NCBI GenBank assembly: GCA_033980235.1
Contig: CM067059.1
Location: 23,268,494 to 23,332,493 of the forward strand
DNA: 64,000 bases
Reading direction: 5' to 3'
DNA from: Diadema setosum
Lineage: Eukaryota; Echinodermata; Echinoidea; Diadematoida; Diadematidae
How positions within the stretch are numbered: position 1 is the first letter of the stretch; each line of letters begins with the position of its first letter. The notes beneath the pieces are model-generated. The model searched no databases and was not told the DNA's origin. It worked only from the letters and a program-made list of their open reading frames with translations. Made by a program: the position numbers and the translations under genes. Shown piece by piece: positions 1 to 13,475 of this stretch.

Positions 1-1
1 T

Positions 2-1878
2 CCCGGGACTCTTCCCTTCTCCCAAAATGAAAGGGATGTTATAAGTAATGAAGTTCGCACCCTGCTTTTAAAAGGTGCAATACGAGAAATTGATAAGCAG
101 GAGTGCGCATTCGTTTCACCTATTTTCGTCATTCCGAAAAAGTCGGGAGATTTGAGACCTGTAATGAATCTGAAAAACCTTAACCGCTTTGTCAAGTACG
201 AACATTTCAAAATGGAAACTTTCAAGCTTGTTTCAGAAGTCATTACTGAAGGTGATTTTCTGACTTCTATTGATCTAAAAGACGCTTACTTTTCCATTCC
301 AATTCACTAATCTCAGCATAAATATTTAGCATTTAGCTGGAATGACAAATTCTTTTGCTTTCAGTGTCTTCCGTTCGGTCTCAGCTCGGCTCCAAGGGTC
401 TTCACCAAAGTTATGAAACCCGTTATAGCAACTATTCGTGCTAAAGGAATTCGAGCCCTTATTTATTTAGACGACCTTCTCATCCTTTCATGTTCCGAAG
501 AGGAAAGTCTTGAGCATACAGATTTTGTAAGGGAGCTATTGCAATCCCTTGGGTTTATCATAAATCAAGAAAAGTCTTGCTTTGAGCCAAAACATACGGC
601 TATTTACTTAGGTTTCGTAATTGATTCATTATCCATGCGTTACAGCATTCCTGCTGAAAAAGTACAGAAATTTCACGGCTCCACCGTATCCCTCCTGAAC
701 AATAGTAAAGTCACTATTAGAAGCTTAGCGCATTTCGTTGGTCTTATTGTTTCCATTTTCGGCGCCTATCCACTCGGTAGGCTACATTACCGCCAGTTGG
801 AACATGCTAAAATTCAGGCACTTCGAGAATCGAACAATAACTTTGCCTCTTCTTGCATACCTAACCCATCTGCCAGGGAAGAAATTCAGTGGTGGCTCGC
901 ACAGCCTGTGCATTCCTTTGTTTCTCCCATCCATAGACCCAACCCATCTGTCGCGATCTCTACAGACGCCAGTACACAAGGTTGGGGTGCATTGCGTCAT
1001 TCAGATAACTCCTTTTCACAAGATCACTGGGCAGAGGAAGATCAAAATTTACATATTAATGAGCTCGAGTTGCTGGCCGTTGAACGGGCCTTGCCTGATT
1101 TATGCACTGACCGCTTCAATGAACATATTCACGTTCTGTGCGACAACAGCACAGCTGTTAATTACTTAAACAAGATGGGAGGATGTGTACCTTGGCTAAA
1201 CATAATAGCCAATATTTGGGAATGGTGCGTTAAGAGAAACAACTGGTTATCTGCCCATCACATTTCGGGCATTCATAATTCATTGGCGGATTCATTATCT
1301 CGCAGAGATCTTAATAAGGAGTTACACCTTTCGCCTTGCATCTTTTCTTCTCTCATTAAACAGCTGCCATTTCAACCTTGTATTGATTTGTTTGCGTCAC
1401 GATTTACCCACCAATTGCCAGTTTATGCATCATGGAAAGCGGATCCAAATGCATACGTCATAGACGCCTTCTCAATTTCATGGGAAAATTTAACTCCATA
1501 CCTTTTTCCCCCATTTTGTCTTATGTGCAGAACCCTTCAGGAATTAAGAACGATCGAACACCGTATGCCATCCTGATAGCGCCAATATGGCGAGCGCAAC
1601 CATGGTACCCCACGCTACTCAATATGGTCATCGCCCCGCCCTTGCTCCTCCCAGCGGATTGTCTGGTAACCCCCCTTCACGACCCCAACCTAACTCTACG
1701 CCTTGCCGCGTGGATTATCTCATCAGCAGAACGCAGTCAAACGGACTTTCTCCAGTCGCTACCGACCTTATCGCACACTCATGGCGGGAGCGAACGAATA
1801 AGCAATACGTGTCGGCATGGCAACAATGGGTACGCTGGTGTTGTAAAGAATCATTTGATCCCTATTCACCGTCTATAA
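2..1878 (+). pseudogene. DIRS reverse transcriptase / RNase H polyprotein (broken)
   Basis: Reading frame 2 opens at the window edge and shows RT motifs in order: a SPIF..PKKSG..RPV fingers motif (about 116-168), SIDLKDAYFSIP (about 267-301), LPFGLSSAP (about 368-395) and the catalytic YLDD (about 464-476). An RNase H domain follows with STDAS (about 958-972), an E-L-L-A-V-E segment and a CDNSTAV motif. Next is the DLFAS...W region typical of the DIRS RT/RH C-terminus (about 1384-1500). A TAA at 308-310 interrupts the RT domain. Around 1540-1560 the homology moves to frame 1, continuing through a P-W-Y-P...L-A-A-W segment and closing at 1876-1878. The C-terminal part therefore overlaps the recombinase frame, as is usual in this group. 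It would be replicative only when intact; this copy cannot make a full protein. Confidence 0.85.
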
Positions 1879-2684
1879 GTGATGTTGTAAATTTTTAAGC
1901 TCACCAATGCTCAACTGGGAAATCGTACTCTACCATAAACTCATATCATTCGGCTCTTTCATCTGCCTTTCCTCCTATCGATGATCATAACGTGGGTAAA
2001 CATCCGCTTGTTTTTAGACTTATGAAAGGCATTTTTAATACAAATCCTCCAAAACCACGATACCAAAAAACGTGGGATGTTGCGTCTGTCCTTAAGTACA
2101 TTGGTTCCTTACCCGACAACAAAGACATGACTCTCCCTTTGTTAACCCGAAAGTTGGTGGCACTAATGGCACTAACCTCCGCACAACGCACACAAACTCT
2201 TATGTGCTTGTCTGTAACATCTCTCCGTCTTGAAGAAAATAAAGCCTCTTTCAAGATTTCAGATTTACTCAAGACTACTTCTAAATCAAACTTTGCCGAC
2301 CAAACTTTGACGCTATCATCATTTGGTCAAAATTATAAATTATGTGTTGTCAAAACGCTAAGAGAGTATTTGGAACGCACTAAGTCTTTGCGTACAGATG
2401 AGAGACTTTTTGTATCGACAATAAAACCACATAAAGGAATCACTTCAGCTACTCTAGCTCGATGGATGAAAACAGTCCGTCGGGATTCAGGCATTGATAC
2501 ATCAGTCTTTAAGGCCCATAGTTTCCGTGGCGCCTCGACAAGTTGTGCTCTAGCCCACGGAGTTTCGCTACATGAAATCTTGAAAACGGCAAATTGGTCT
2601 CGAGCCGAGACGTTCAGAAAATTTTACCACAAACCTATTAGTGACTCTACGTTCGCAAATGCTGTCCTCAATTCCGTAAACTGA
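1587..2684 (+). pseudogene. DIRS tyrosine recombinase (broken by one stop)
   Basis: The frame runs from the ATG at 1587 to TGA at 2682-2684, with one TAA at 1896-1898. The same frame continues with homologous sequence on both sides of that stop, so it looks like a substitution rather than a frameshift. The N-terminal part (about 1720-1980) resembles the SAM-like core-binding domain (W-R-x-R-T-N-K-Q-Y followed by S-T-I-N-S-Y). The catalytic part has an arginine in SAQRTQTL (about 2175-2200), HSFRG giving the H-x-x-R pair (about 2518-2532), and a terminal FYHK supplying the nucleophilic tyrosine (about 2623-2634). The family inserts the circular cDNA by site-specific recombination. The true start is uncertain because the first part overlaps the RT/RH frame. 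Confidence 0.82.
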
Positions 2685-3228
2685 AAACATTAAAAGAGCC
2701 CTGATATATGATGGCCTAACAAGGCTTGATAACGTAATAGGGCTATCTTTCACATCTCTGTGTGATCCTAATGATAGATCCGACGATTTCGGATGGTTGA
2801 TTAATTTCCTTTGTAAAGCTTACACAGCACCTAATAGGGTACAAGTTAACTATCCTACAAGGCGTAGGAAACTTCTAGGTTTCGTTTAATTGTACATTGA
2901 TGGTATAGACCCAGGACAACTTTATAGATGTATAGCAGAAATGATTTGCATTCCTTAATCATTCCTTTGATTCGTGTCATGCATGTGACGCTCCATACGG
3001 TGATTTGCATAAAGGACTCAACAATTTATCCTAGATGAGAAAAGGGAAAAATAGTTTGCTTACACCCGTTACTTCATATGAATGATGACCTGATATGAAT
3101 GTTTGGTTCTGGAAGTTTACTTTCCTTGACATTAAAGAAATGGAACAAGTGGACAAATACTTGTGTGTTTGTTTATTTCATTGTCATTGTAGTTTGGCAA
3201 AAATAGCTTCTGCGGCTCACTTTGAACA
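2685..3228. other. Non-coding 3' region of the DIRS element
   Basis: This lies between the recombinase stop and the inverted-repeat end. One stretch (about 2681-2889) stays open for roughly 70 codons without an ATG and ends in TAA. I do not recognise the translation and treat it as uninterpreted. Nothing else is evident. Confidence 0.4.
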
Positions 3229-3349
3229 CGCTACCCTCTGAGACAGTTGCATAAGACATTACGTAATACAATTCCAAAATTATGCAAATAAATTATGAAG
3301 TATAATTAGAATTGTATTAGTAATGTTGAAATGCAAAGTCGAAGAGGGT
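3229..3349. repeat. Imperfect hairpin and left arm of DIRS inverted terminal structure
   Basis: Bases 3272-3349 are a perfect 78-bp inverted match to 3792-3869. Bases 3229-3273 are an imperfect direct copy of 3790-3832, so 3229-3349 can also fold on itself. Terminal repeats plus an internal complementary region are the hallmark of DIRS ends, which template circular cDNA formation. Confidence 0.75.
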
Positions 3350-3791
3350 CCCTCCCTTGAGAAGCTCGGGCTCCTCTACAAAGTCAATGCCCTCCCCGAA
3401 CAACAACTTCTTCCACAGAAGCCATTTTTCTTATCCATTTCGCTCAGACACGGGAGCTAAGCCCCCTGATTACTTATTATGAACATGTACAATGTATGTC
3501 ATTCACACTGTCTTGTGGAGAGCGACGAATGTATAGCTCATACGTTAATAAATGAGGTTTTGTGATCGATGTGTTGCGAAGTGTTTTTCAACTCGCGTGA
3601 TCGGTGATCTGCAGACGTTTGTTGTGTGCAAAGTTCACCCTTTGGGGTGACAACACTGATACACAGCTATTACTTCTTTAAATGGATGGTCTCACACCTT
3701 CCTCTCAATCTATTTATACACATATGCAAGGAAAGGAATTTCTTTGAAATTTCTTTTGTGTGGAAAGCTGCCTAACCACGAGAAATATGCT

Positions 3792-3869
3792 ACCCTCTTC
3801 GACTTTGCATTTCAACATTACTAATACAATTCTAATTATACTTCATAATTTATTTGCATAATTTTGGAA
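3792..3869. repeat. Right arm of DIRS inverted repeat (78 bp)
   Basis: This is the perfect reverse complement of 3272-3349. The 442 bp between the arms is non-coding. The arm probably marks the right end of the element; the sequence beyond it returns to the XPO5 intron. Confidence 0.75.
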
Positions 3870-4134
3870 ATACTGCTTATTGTCTGAAAATTAAGATTAC
3901 TATAAACAGTTCCATGGCACGTCATGCAGAAAAATTGGAAAGAACCACTGTTTACATGTCTCTTGTGTGTATTATTTTTTTTTTTTAATTTCTAAATTCA
4001 AATTATATCACTCCAATTTCATAACAAGTAATTGTATATCAATTTGTGCCCAAGAAGGTCATGAAGCATGCAGTTTAAGCAGTTAAATAATCAGAATAAG
4101 AAATCCTCTTCTCCATAGAGCCAAGTGGCCTTAC

Positions 4135-7100
4135 CTCCTTCTTTCTGTAAGGGAGCCGACAGCAACTCCTGCAGCCAGTGAGATGCTATGCTGAACGTCG
4201 TCTCTGGACAGATGGCTGTAGCTAGTCGCATGATTTCCAGCTGGTGATGTCGATGATCTTCAAAGTCAATCAAAAGGATGCTGTTACAGCACTCCATAAT
4301 GACATTCATGACTCCTTCAGGAGCACAAAAAGCTAAATAACTGAAAACACAAATGTCTGGGGGTGGTTCTCACACCATCGTTAACATCTTAAAAGTAGAA
4401 GGGCTTTGCTAATCCATTCACATATCACTCTGCTAACATGTACAGTATGTCACAATTAAACATGATGAATCTAATCTCACAAATTTTGAACATATGCCAA
4501 TTTTAAACATCCTGTAAAAGATTTGGAGTCTCCCAGCATGTGTTGTGAGGAAATGATACATAATAATCATCACTTTCTTCCATAATTCATGAACATCAAT
4601 GTTGCCATGTGTAGATAGACAATCAACATAAACTTTCTTTCTTCTGACTGATCATCATTGTTTAGGTTTTGAATTCCCCTTCCCCTTATGATTTTCACCC
4701 ATGTAGCATTGTACTTGAAGTAAGCACTTACTTGCAAAGAACTGGAAGAATTCATCATCTGAGTCAAACTCCAGCCTGGAGTAGGCACACGCAGGAGAGT
4801 CCGACTGAGAGGGGAACCCAATCTGATAAGAGAATGAATACATCCATGAGAAAATTTAGCATTGAATTGATGATGCTTCACATGGGAGGGAACACACAGA
4901 ATGATACAAAAGGTTTGAATTTCCACTGAAGGTCATATATCCTGAAACAAAGAGAACATCCTCAAGAATCCACTGCCGATCGGAGAACATAACAAATTGT
5001 ATGGTATCATCTGATCATATTTATCTGATCGCTAAATGGTGTTTGACTAAATGATACAAAGCACCTGATGTGGTGTTAACCTGATCAAGAGACTGATCAA
5101 CATATCCCATGAAACAGCGGATTTCACTTCCTGATCATGAAAGACTCTAATGCTGTTCTGATTACCATGCTGTATCAACTTGAAGTGTAAGGAGGCAATT
5201 GCTTCAAAATGGTAACAAAAATATAAAAAGAATTCCACTTATCATTATTGAAAAAGCACTTGACTTTCTCCTTCAGAAGGCAGGGAAAACAATGATACCC
5301 TTTAACCTGTTGAGGCGAGTCCCAAGTATTCGAACAAGTGTCTATGGGAAATATGTGTTGTAGCAAAATCAACCCATCCTCAACGGGTTAATTTATATGT
5401 ATAGCAATTAAAGGGAAAGGAAATGTTGTGGAATATTCTTTATATTTTATCTATGCATACCACATATGTGACATCACTAATTGTTATAGCTTCTTATCCA
5501 GCGATGATGGCACTTTTCAGCAAAGAAGTCAAACCTATGGAATATATTTGCATGATTTTCCTCACACTACTACTACTTCTGCATTCTATGAATCCATATG
5601 AACATGCGAGTCTTGCAAGAGGATAAGGATGGCTGCAAACCTTCTGTATTGTCGTGGTGAATGTTTGGCTGAGGCTTGGGATTATCTCCTTGACGGCCGG
5701 ATCACATGACATGTACTCGTGGCGTAGAAACGCCGTCCAGCTGGCCAGCGTCAGGTGGCACACTTGGATGCTGGCGTGCTGCGTGAAGGCAAACAGCGTC
5801 TTCAGGAAAGACGCAAGGCTCGGGGGCCGCTCAAATTTCTCACCCTCTGATGCCTACGGGAGATGATTTAAAATCATATGTCACACTTCACAGGACCTTT
5901 ACATATATTACTGCAAGTATGTACATTCTAGTTCTCTCATACGTACAGTGTCACACTGACAGATGTTTGTTAATGGTAAGGAAAGGGGGGCCACCTGATG
6001 ACTACAATCTTTCATTTGGGTACAAAATTTCTTCGGGTACAAAATTTCTTTAACATAACAACAAGTCTTATACAACCTTCCATCAGGATACATCATTCAA
6101 CAGTTTTTAGTGCTATTTTATTGCAAAAAAAAATACTTCAAAGGAACTATCTTTGCACTCTAGATACTGGGTCTACAGAACTAAAATGAAAATAGGAGCA
6201 TGAAACTATTTTTTTTTCAGTGATATCAAAAACATAAAAATTTATTTTCACTTAAGTTTCGATTTTTACAGTACTTTTTTTTTTTTGGGGGGGGGGGGGG
6301 GGGGTCTACAGCAGCAAGTGACATAAGTGTGACGGATTGAATGAAATCATCTATGCATATATTGGAGATGAGGGACTGCAGGTTTGGAGGGAAAAGACTT
6401 CCAGAATTTTATTCTCGTAGGAAATCCAGCTCTTTTTTCAGACATTTCAGTTGCAAACAAGAGGGAAGAAAAAACAGGTCTTTCTTATTAGAGAAAGCTC
6501 AGAAGGGAAAGACATACCCACACAGCACAAATCTGAGTACCGAGGCCAGTTATCACTTGACAGAGCTTTTTGATGAAAAGGTGGTTCATCTCGTCAATGC
6601 CTGCATTGCATGCTTTGCTGCCGAAGAAATGGGCAATGAAAAGACACAAACACTTGAAATACATTACATGGCACAACTTTTTAGATATCATCAAAAGGCA
6701 AATGCCAGATGGTGTCTTGCAGACTGAAATGTATATCTTGAAATAAAGTGGATGATTCAAACACACAATGCACATTTGCAGAAGAGTTTCCAGTGTTGTC
6801 TGTCTGGTGATGGGCTGCATCACTGGTTTCACAAATTTTGTCACCTTATTGTGAAACTAAAGCACCTGCTTACAACAAATTCTTTGTCCACCCAGGACAA
6901 AACCTTATTTTACCATGTTTGGAAAAAGAAATTGATACTCACTTTGCTGCATTGAAGAGTTCAACCATGGCACTTTCACATAGTAGAACCATCAGGGGCT
7001 TTCTCTCTTCAATCTTGCCCTAAAAAAGAAAGAAAAATAATTGATGAAGAGGTCAAAGGAAATTCATATTCACCCATTTCCTTTAACCCTATTCTAACTG

Positions 7101-8714
7101 GGCTATTTGAGACCAAGTTTTTACTGGGGGGGGGTCAATTTGACCCCCCCTTCAGATCTCGGCCGCCGATCGCGCGATCGCCGCAAAATTTTGCCTGAAC
7201 ATAGAGCCGGATGTCAACTACAAGATTACATGGTCATACAACAGAAAAATTTTGATTTCATATTTTTTAATAAATTAATTATGCAAATTAACGCATGAAA
7301 TCATATTTTCACCTATAACTCCATCAAAAAGACTGAAGGATTATTAATTTTTTGTGTCAGAGTTCCTCAAGACACATCAAACAATTTTCTAGTAAAAAAA
7401 TAGCGCAATCAAAATCATTTTCTTTTGTTTTTTATTGTTTTGTTAATTTCTTATGTATTTTATTGTTTTTTCGATCTTTTGTTTTCTATTGTTTTTTTGC
7501 CAAAATTTGTTGGAGGCACTTTTTCAAGCTTATCTACATTAGAATTAATTTATTTCAATGGTTAAAAGTTGGAATAATCTAATTTATATCAATTAAACAA
7601 AAAAACACAGTTTGCATTGGATTTACACACGAAATCATGAATTTGAGCGTTTTTCGGGTTGACATGCATATGCAAAACGTTGCATAACTTCAGAACGGTG
7701 TACCCGGATGTCGCAAATTTGGTCTCAAAATATGCGGGAGACTCAAATGAAAAAAGTCATGAAACGACACGGCAAAATCTTTGCGCGTTGCGGAATCGTG
7801 GCGCGAAACGTCGAGGGGGGGGTCAATTTGACCCCCCCCCCAGTTAGAATAGGGTTAAAGGAACCTGGTATACCAGGTTCCTAAAATGTAGAAAATAGTG
7901 TCTGCATTTGTGACCTAAATTCATGTTTATTTGTGTTATGATGCTCAGAAAAATGGCTTTAATAGAAAGATAAGAGTTTCTTCTATCAATATCAGTTTTC
8001 CTCCTGCATGAAAACTGCATGTATCGCGGTATTATTTGCCTTTTTTTTTCCAATGTAGTTCACACTAATTTTGCTATAAAACTTGTATGAAGATGTGCAT
8101 AGCATTCATGGCTGAGCTCAGTAGATATTCGCTTTCGCTGACCCCATTCAGGTGTCTACTTTGTGTCAAAAAAAAAAGAAGAGACTTTGTGAGCCCATCA
8201 ATGCACACTCTATTTGTACCTCGCACCAGATATGATAATTTGCATTGTTCGATAGCAAATGTAGTTGACTCTGGAAAGGGGATATGAGTACCGCTTAACT
8301 GCTTTCGCACAGGCGGATTACCAACCGGTCCGTTCTCTGTCAACCTGAAGAAATAATGTCATTTTGGGGCATTCAAGGTTCTCCCAGAAAAATGAGAGAA
8401 ACGGGCTAAACTATTCTGCTATATCAATTGTCAATCATAAACATTAACAAGTTGTCCATCATAAACATTCACAACTTATTAATGCAGCCCTTTCAGGGTA
8501 CACAAATCAATGGCGGAAAAATTTCTTCATCATAATCTCAGGCAGTCATATGTATTAGATGCTCTGTCAATACAGTGCCATTATCATTATTGTTGAATCT
8601 ACTTTGATATCATCGCCAGAGATTTGAATATGCTGACAAATTCTGTATCATCATCTTTATTGCTACGGAGATGGTGATGGTGATGATGGCAGAGGTGGTG
8701 GTTGTGGTCAATGT

Positions 8715-8753
<39 letters not shown>

Positions 8754-10489
8754 TACTTTGTCTGGAATTCACAGGGACCACTTCACATAGACATCAGCAT
8801 CATCTCTTACTACTGACATGAGACATAAAAATTCTGCTTATGTGTATCTTCCCTCACTTTTCCATGGCATCATACGTGTATGTATTGTACCGGTACCTCA
8901 AAAGCTATGCTACATTACAACAGCCAGGGGAAGGTGAACTGCCGAAAAACACCTTGCTCCAAAAGGGGTGGATCCAAGAATTCTGTAAAGGGGAGGCATA
9001 TTTACAAAATTAAAAGGGGGTGCACGCCTCCCCCCCCCCCCCATTTTTTTTCTATTTTATTTCTTTAAAAAAAAATAAAGAGGGGGCGCCCGAGGGGGCA
9101 TGTACCCGGTGCGCCCCCTCTGGATCCACCACTGCTCTAATGACATCATTGTCAAGGAGCATTAACATGACAGGGTAACCAAAGAATTTGACTTGCATCT
9201 CAGTCAATCAACTGCCCACCTTTCTATTGACGATGAGCTGAAGGCACTCTGCGGCCAGCATCTTCAGGTCGTCCTTCCTCAGGAGCCCGTACAGCACGAC
9301 GATGAGGGCGTTGTCTCTCATGAACAGGTGCTCCGACCCCACCCACTCCACAAAGCCGCACAGGGTCAGCAGCACAGTCTGGGTAACTTTGCATGCCGAC
9401 AGAGCCTGCTCATGATTTAAGAGGTTCGGAATGGATGAAACCTTTAAAACAGCTTTTAAAAAAAGAAAGAAAAGCAAACAGATGGTCACGAACATGATGC
9501 AAGGTCCAAGAAAATACTACACAATATACAACACAAGGACACTGAGCTATCCCAAATGTGACTCTTTCTGATTTGTTCAATGTATTTTATGAGTGAGTAA
9601 ATAACCCATTTGATCTACATCCAACATATAGTTAGAAATGGGAAGTTATGGATCACTTCATGCTTCAGCATAACTATTGTATCAACTGCAAACATCTACA
9701 ATACAATACAGCCACATTTCAAAATTTTCAATGTGCATGTTGGAATCATTTTGTCTGCAGCCATAAAAACAGAGTGCTTAAATCTTATAATCACAGAGAT
9801 ATGCCCGATCTTCCATAATGGAGTGTTGTGATATTATGTCAATTATCTCACACTCTCAGCCGAGGGTTAAAAAAATGTTCTCATGTGTACCAATTTTTCT
9901 TTTGCCATCTACTATAGTACTAATATATTCCTTCATGGACTGGGAATCACAATGTCAAGACTTAGAACATTGCTAAACTCCAGCCTTTCAGAATGATAGG
10001 ATATCAAGAGCACTTACCTCTGTACTCCGTGGCTGCGATACCATCTGAAGGAATATACACAGAGAAATCAAAACAAAGACCCATAACCATGGAAGCGAAC
10101 CTTGTAAACAACATTGCAGTATTCAGACTATGAAGGCTGAAAGGGCATAATTTTGGTGAAAAACAGTATTTTCTATGAGTCACACGGTATCTTTACGAAA
10201 ATCAGTTCAAAACACTGAAAAAAGTTGGCATCTCTCCATCATTATCAGCTGCACTTTTTGACAAACATGCTTGACTTTATACAAATTTGACCAATTGACT
10301 TGCAAGATTTGCCTACTTACACTAAATATTTTTCTAATCCATTGAAAATTTTCTTCTTCAAACTCTGGCAAGTTCTTTTTGTCAGGCATAAAGTCAAAGT
10401 ATTATACCCATCTCAACATTGGAAGAGTATTTATTATGACATTATTCCTGATTGTTTTCATATGCAGATAAAATTCTTGAAGCAAATGA

Positions 10490-10536
<47 letters not shown>

Positions 10537-11191
10537 AAACCAGAGAAATGAGGAACACAAATTTAACTAAAACATGCCTTACTACCCACCCCCTCCCCCA
10601 AACATAGCACTTGTCAGTGAATATGTGCATTGAAGTGTGCACTCATCAGTTACAGTCGACTCCAGCCAAGAATCTTCAGCTCTGTGTGTGTACTTACACA
10701 GGGATTAGTGATAAAGCTGCACACAATTCATTACGGGGATTCTCTAATGTATCAAGAGCCCGGCTGGCCTTCTCACTCCAAGGCTATCCCCACACTACCA
10801 GGTCTTTAATGAAAATTTCACACACAGCACTCACCAAGGCCTCGTACTTCTCGCAGTATTTCTGGAGGAGCACAAAGAGGAAGGAGAAGATATCGGCCAT
10901 GTTGGAGGTCAGGGCCTGCCAGAGGTCCCTCCTCCTCCTCTGCTGGAGGTTCCTGAAGGAGACCACATCCTCCACCAGTCTCAGGAGGAAGAGGAGCACC
11001 AGCTCTGTCTGAGAATCCTAGTGATTACATGGAGTACATGGATGCACATGTATCAGTTGGTTGTAGGACAACCACCCCTGGATAATCAGACCCTTCCCCT
11101 TTCCTTAACCCTGATCCTAATCCTGAACCTAATCCTAACCCTAACCAAGATTTCAACCATAAATCTAACCCTATCGCTAACCAGTATTACG

Positions 11192-11222
<31 letters not shown>

Positions 11223-13444
11223 TGTAGGGGGTAATTGTGCTTAGGGAGTATGGGATACCAATATGGTATCAACTATCATAGTTACCCCCACTTGCAAACT
11301 TGCCACATTTCCTACACAACTCTTTTTACATTGTATGTGACGTTGTGGGAGCAATGACATCAGTTCAGTAGGCTTGAGAAGATAACTCACAGCGTACCTA
11401 TCAAAGTTAAAATCATGGCCCTATTTGTCACACAATTCAAAGTTCTTTTTCAGGCCACTAGATGACAACATCTAAGAATGCATAACCATCAGCAGTTTGA
11501 GCTATGATTTGACATACTAATTGTTCTGCTGAATGCAAATCACTAGAGAGGGAACCTCCTGTTTGTGATACTTCTTTTAGAATTACTCAAATGTCATATA
11601 ATGAAGACTCTTCAAGAGGCTCAGCTACTATGGAATTCATTCATGGTCACATGAGACAGACAAGTGATGAAATGATCCATTAAAAAAAAAAAAAAAAAAA
11701 TTGTAAATACCAGAGTTCTTCTATCATATGCTGAATCTACTTCAGAGGGGGTGGGGAAATGGGGGGGGGGGGGGGTAGGGGGACAGTTTTGTGCACTGAG
11801 TGCCTTATCGTACTCCAGTTTGGCTCATCTGGTCCAGCTCAGACAGAAGACTTGGCCAATGCTGAGGCCACTCGCGCTTCACCATTTCCACAAGAATCTT
11901 GACCTGACCCTCCTTGATGTAGTTAGCCGTCTCGAGGATGTGACCGGCTCCCTGGATGGTCAAGATAGCAGATACCATGTATTTATATCCATAATGTTCA
12001 AAACTTGTTCGTACATTGCTCTAACTCACGCTTTGGTGTGCAAGCTTAATACATGTATCTATCTCTTGAGGGCCTTAAGTTAATTTCCATACTGTCCTCT
12101 GGGGCCACATAAACTGAAAATGATAAACAATCAGGCATAATCATGGTATCACGACTCACAACAATGTACCTTTCCTTTTTCATATCCAATGTCCCTTGTC
12201 TCGTTACAGAAACCTTTCATCAATTTATTGTTAGTAGTAAATGTTGCGTAATGAAAGATTTTGATAATGTTCAGTACATTTTTGAACAAAATCTCATCTT
12301 TCCAATTGCCAAAGTCACACTGCTTTATAGTAAACAATAGAAATGCAGATTCTTTGACTTGAACAAAATACTGCTAATCTGAGATTCTTTTAATTAACTA
12401 GTGAGTTTTACATTTGTATGATACAGAATATTCACAACTTATCTCCACTATACCTTTGTGATGAGCTGTAGGGTAATTTCTTTAAACTGGACCTTGTCAT
12501 TTTGTGAAGCATCATTCCACTTGAATCTGAAGGTGCACACAAAACATATTAAACATGATTATATGCAAAAAAGAAAAGAGAGTAATATTTGAAAGTGATC
12601 AAACACATTTTATATCACACGGCCCATCTTATGATGCATACTTCTCAGAACTCCTTCATGCATACAAGAAAACACTCTTTTAGATGTAAAGTCCAACCTC
12701 AGTTTTTCCTGCCATGTCAGGACTGGTGGTTGTCCAATCAAGAAGTCTGGCTGGCTAAGTAAAGCGGGATATGCTACAGCACATTCAACAATTTCCAGCT
12801 AGGCGTGCTTGAGGTCTGTACAAGTTGTAGTCAATGCACTACAAACTATTATTATTCGCATGATATTTGTATGTTTCATATGCACATGATTATCTATTTC
12901 TATGTTTCATAATTCACATAACACGGGATTGAAATGAATACCATTCAAATTTCCCTGAGCAAGAACATTATCATGTAATTCTATACATAATCTGTTCATG
13001 AGTGTAGTTGTAAGTGTGAGTGTAGTAAGTGAAGAAGTTGAGACCATCCCATCCCTGTAAAATATAGCAAATACTTTGGGAATAGTCTTGTTCAGATTCA
13101 ATAAAGCATTCATCAACAGTTTTAGAACTTTACTGTACTAAAAAAGAAGAAATTAAATTATTATATTATTTCATTTTTTTTTTTCTGTACAAACCTTACA
13201 AAGTGTTCCAGTAACTGTAAACCAAAATGTCGGATAACTGGTGAATTTTTTGCATCACTGAGGTACATTCCACAAGCCACACAGTGAGGCGACTTCTCCT
13301 TGAAAGTCTCACATATCTGAAACAGGAGGAGAAAACAGTTTTATTGTGATCCATGGAACAAAAGCAGCCTGACAATCTGAATTTCCATACAAACAGTATC
13401 AATTCACAACTATTTCTCGGGGCCTGGGGTACCTTCAGTAGTGT

Positions 13445-13475
<31 letters not shown>

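Larger units (their letters stand above)
1..3869 (+). mobile_element. DIRS-like (tyrosine-recombinase) retrotransposon, right-hand part, decayed
   Basis: The order is reverse transcriptase, RNase H, a DIRS-type C-terminal region, an overlapping tyrosine recombinase reading frame, then a non-coding end with inverted repeats. This combination is diagnostic of DIRS-order elements, which integrate by a recombinase and make no target-site duplication. The left end (gag-like frame and left terminal repeat) is outside the window. At least three lesions are visible: an in-frame TAA at 308-310, a frameshift near 1540-1560 and an in-frame TAA at 1896-1898. The copy is therefore non-autonomous. It lies antisense to XPO5, in the intron after exon 12. 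The right boundary at 3869 is inferred from the end of the inverted repeat. Confidence 0.85.

Noticed and set aside
1432..1878. Separate gene in frame 1 after the RT/RH frame
   Set aside because: It is the frame-shifted continuation of the DIRS RT/RH C-terminus overlapping the recombinase, not an independent gene.
8267..8343. Possible extra XPO5 exon (VDRERTG-like peptide after a CAG)
   Set aside because: Exon 7 joins exon 8 directly in frame with the conserved GKIEERKPLM segment. An exon here would break that match.
9193..9420. Plus-strand open frames opposite exportin and ABC exons
   Set aside because: They are antisense shadows of conserved minus-strand exons.
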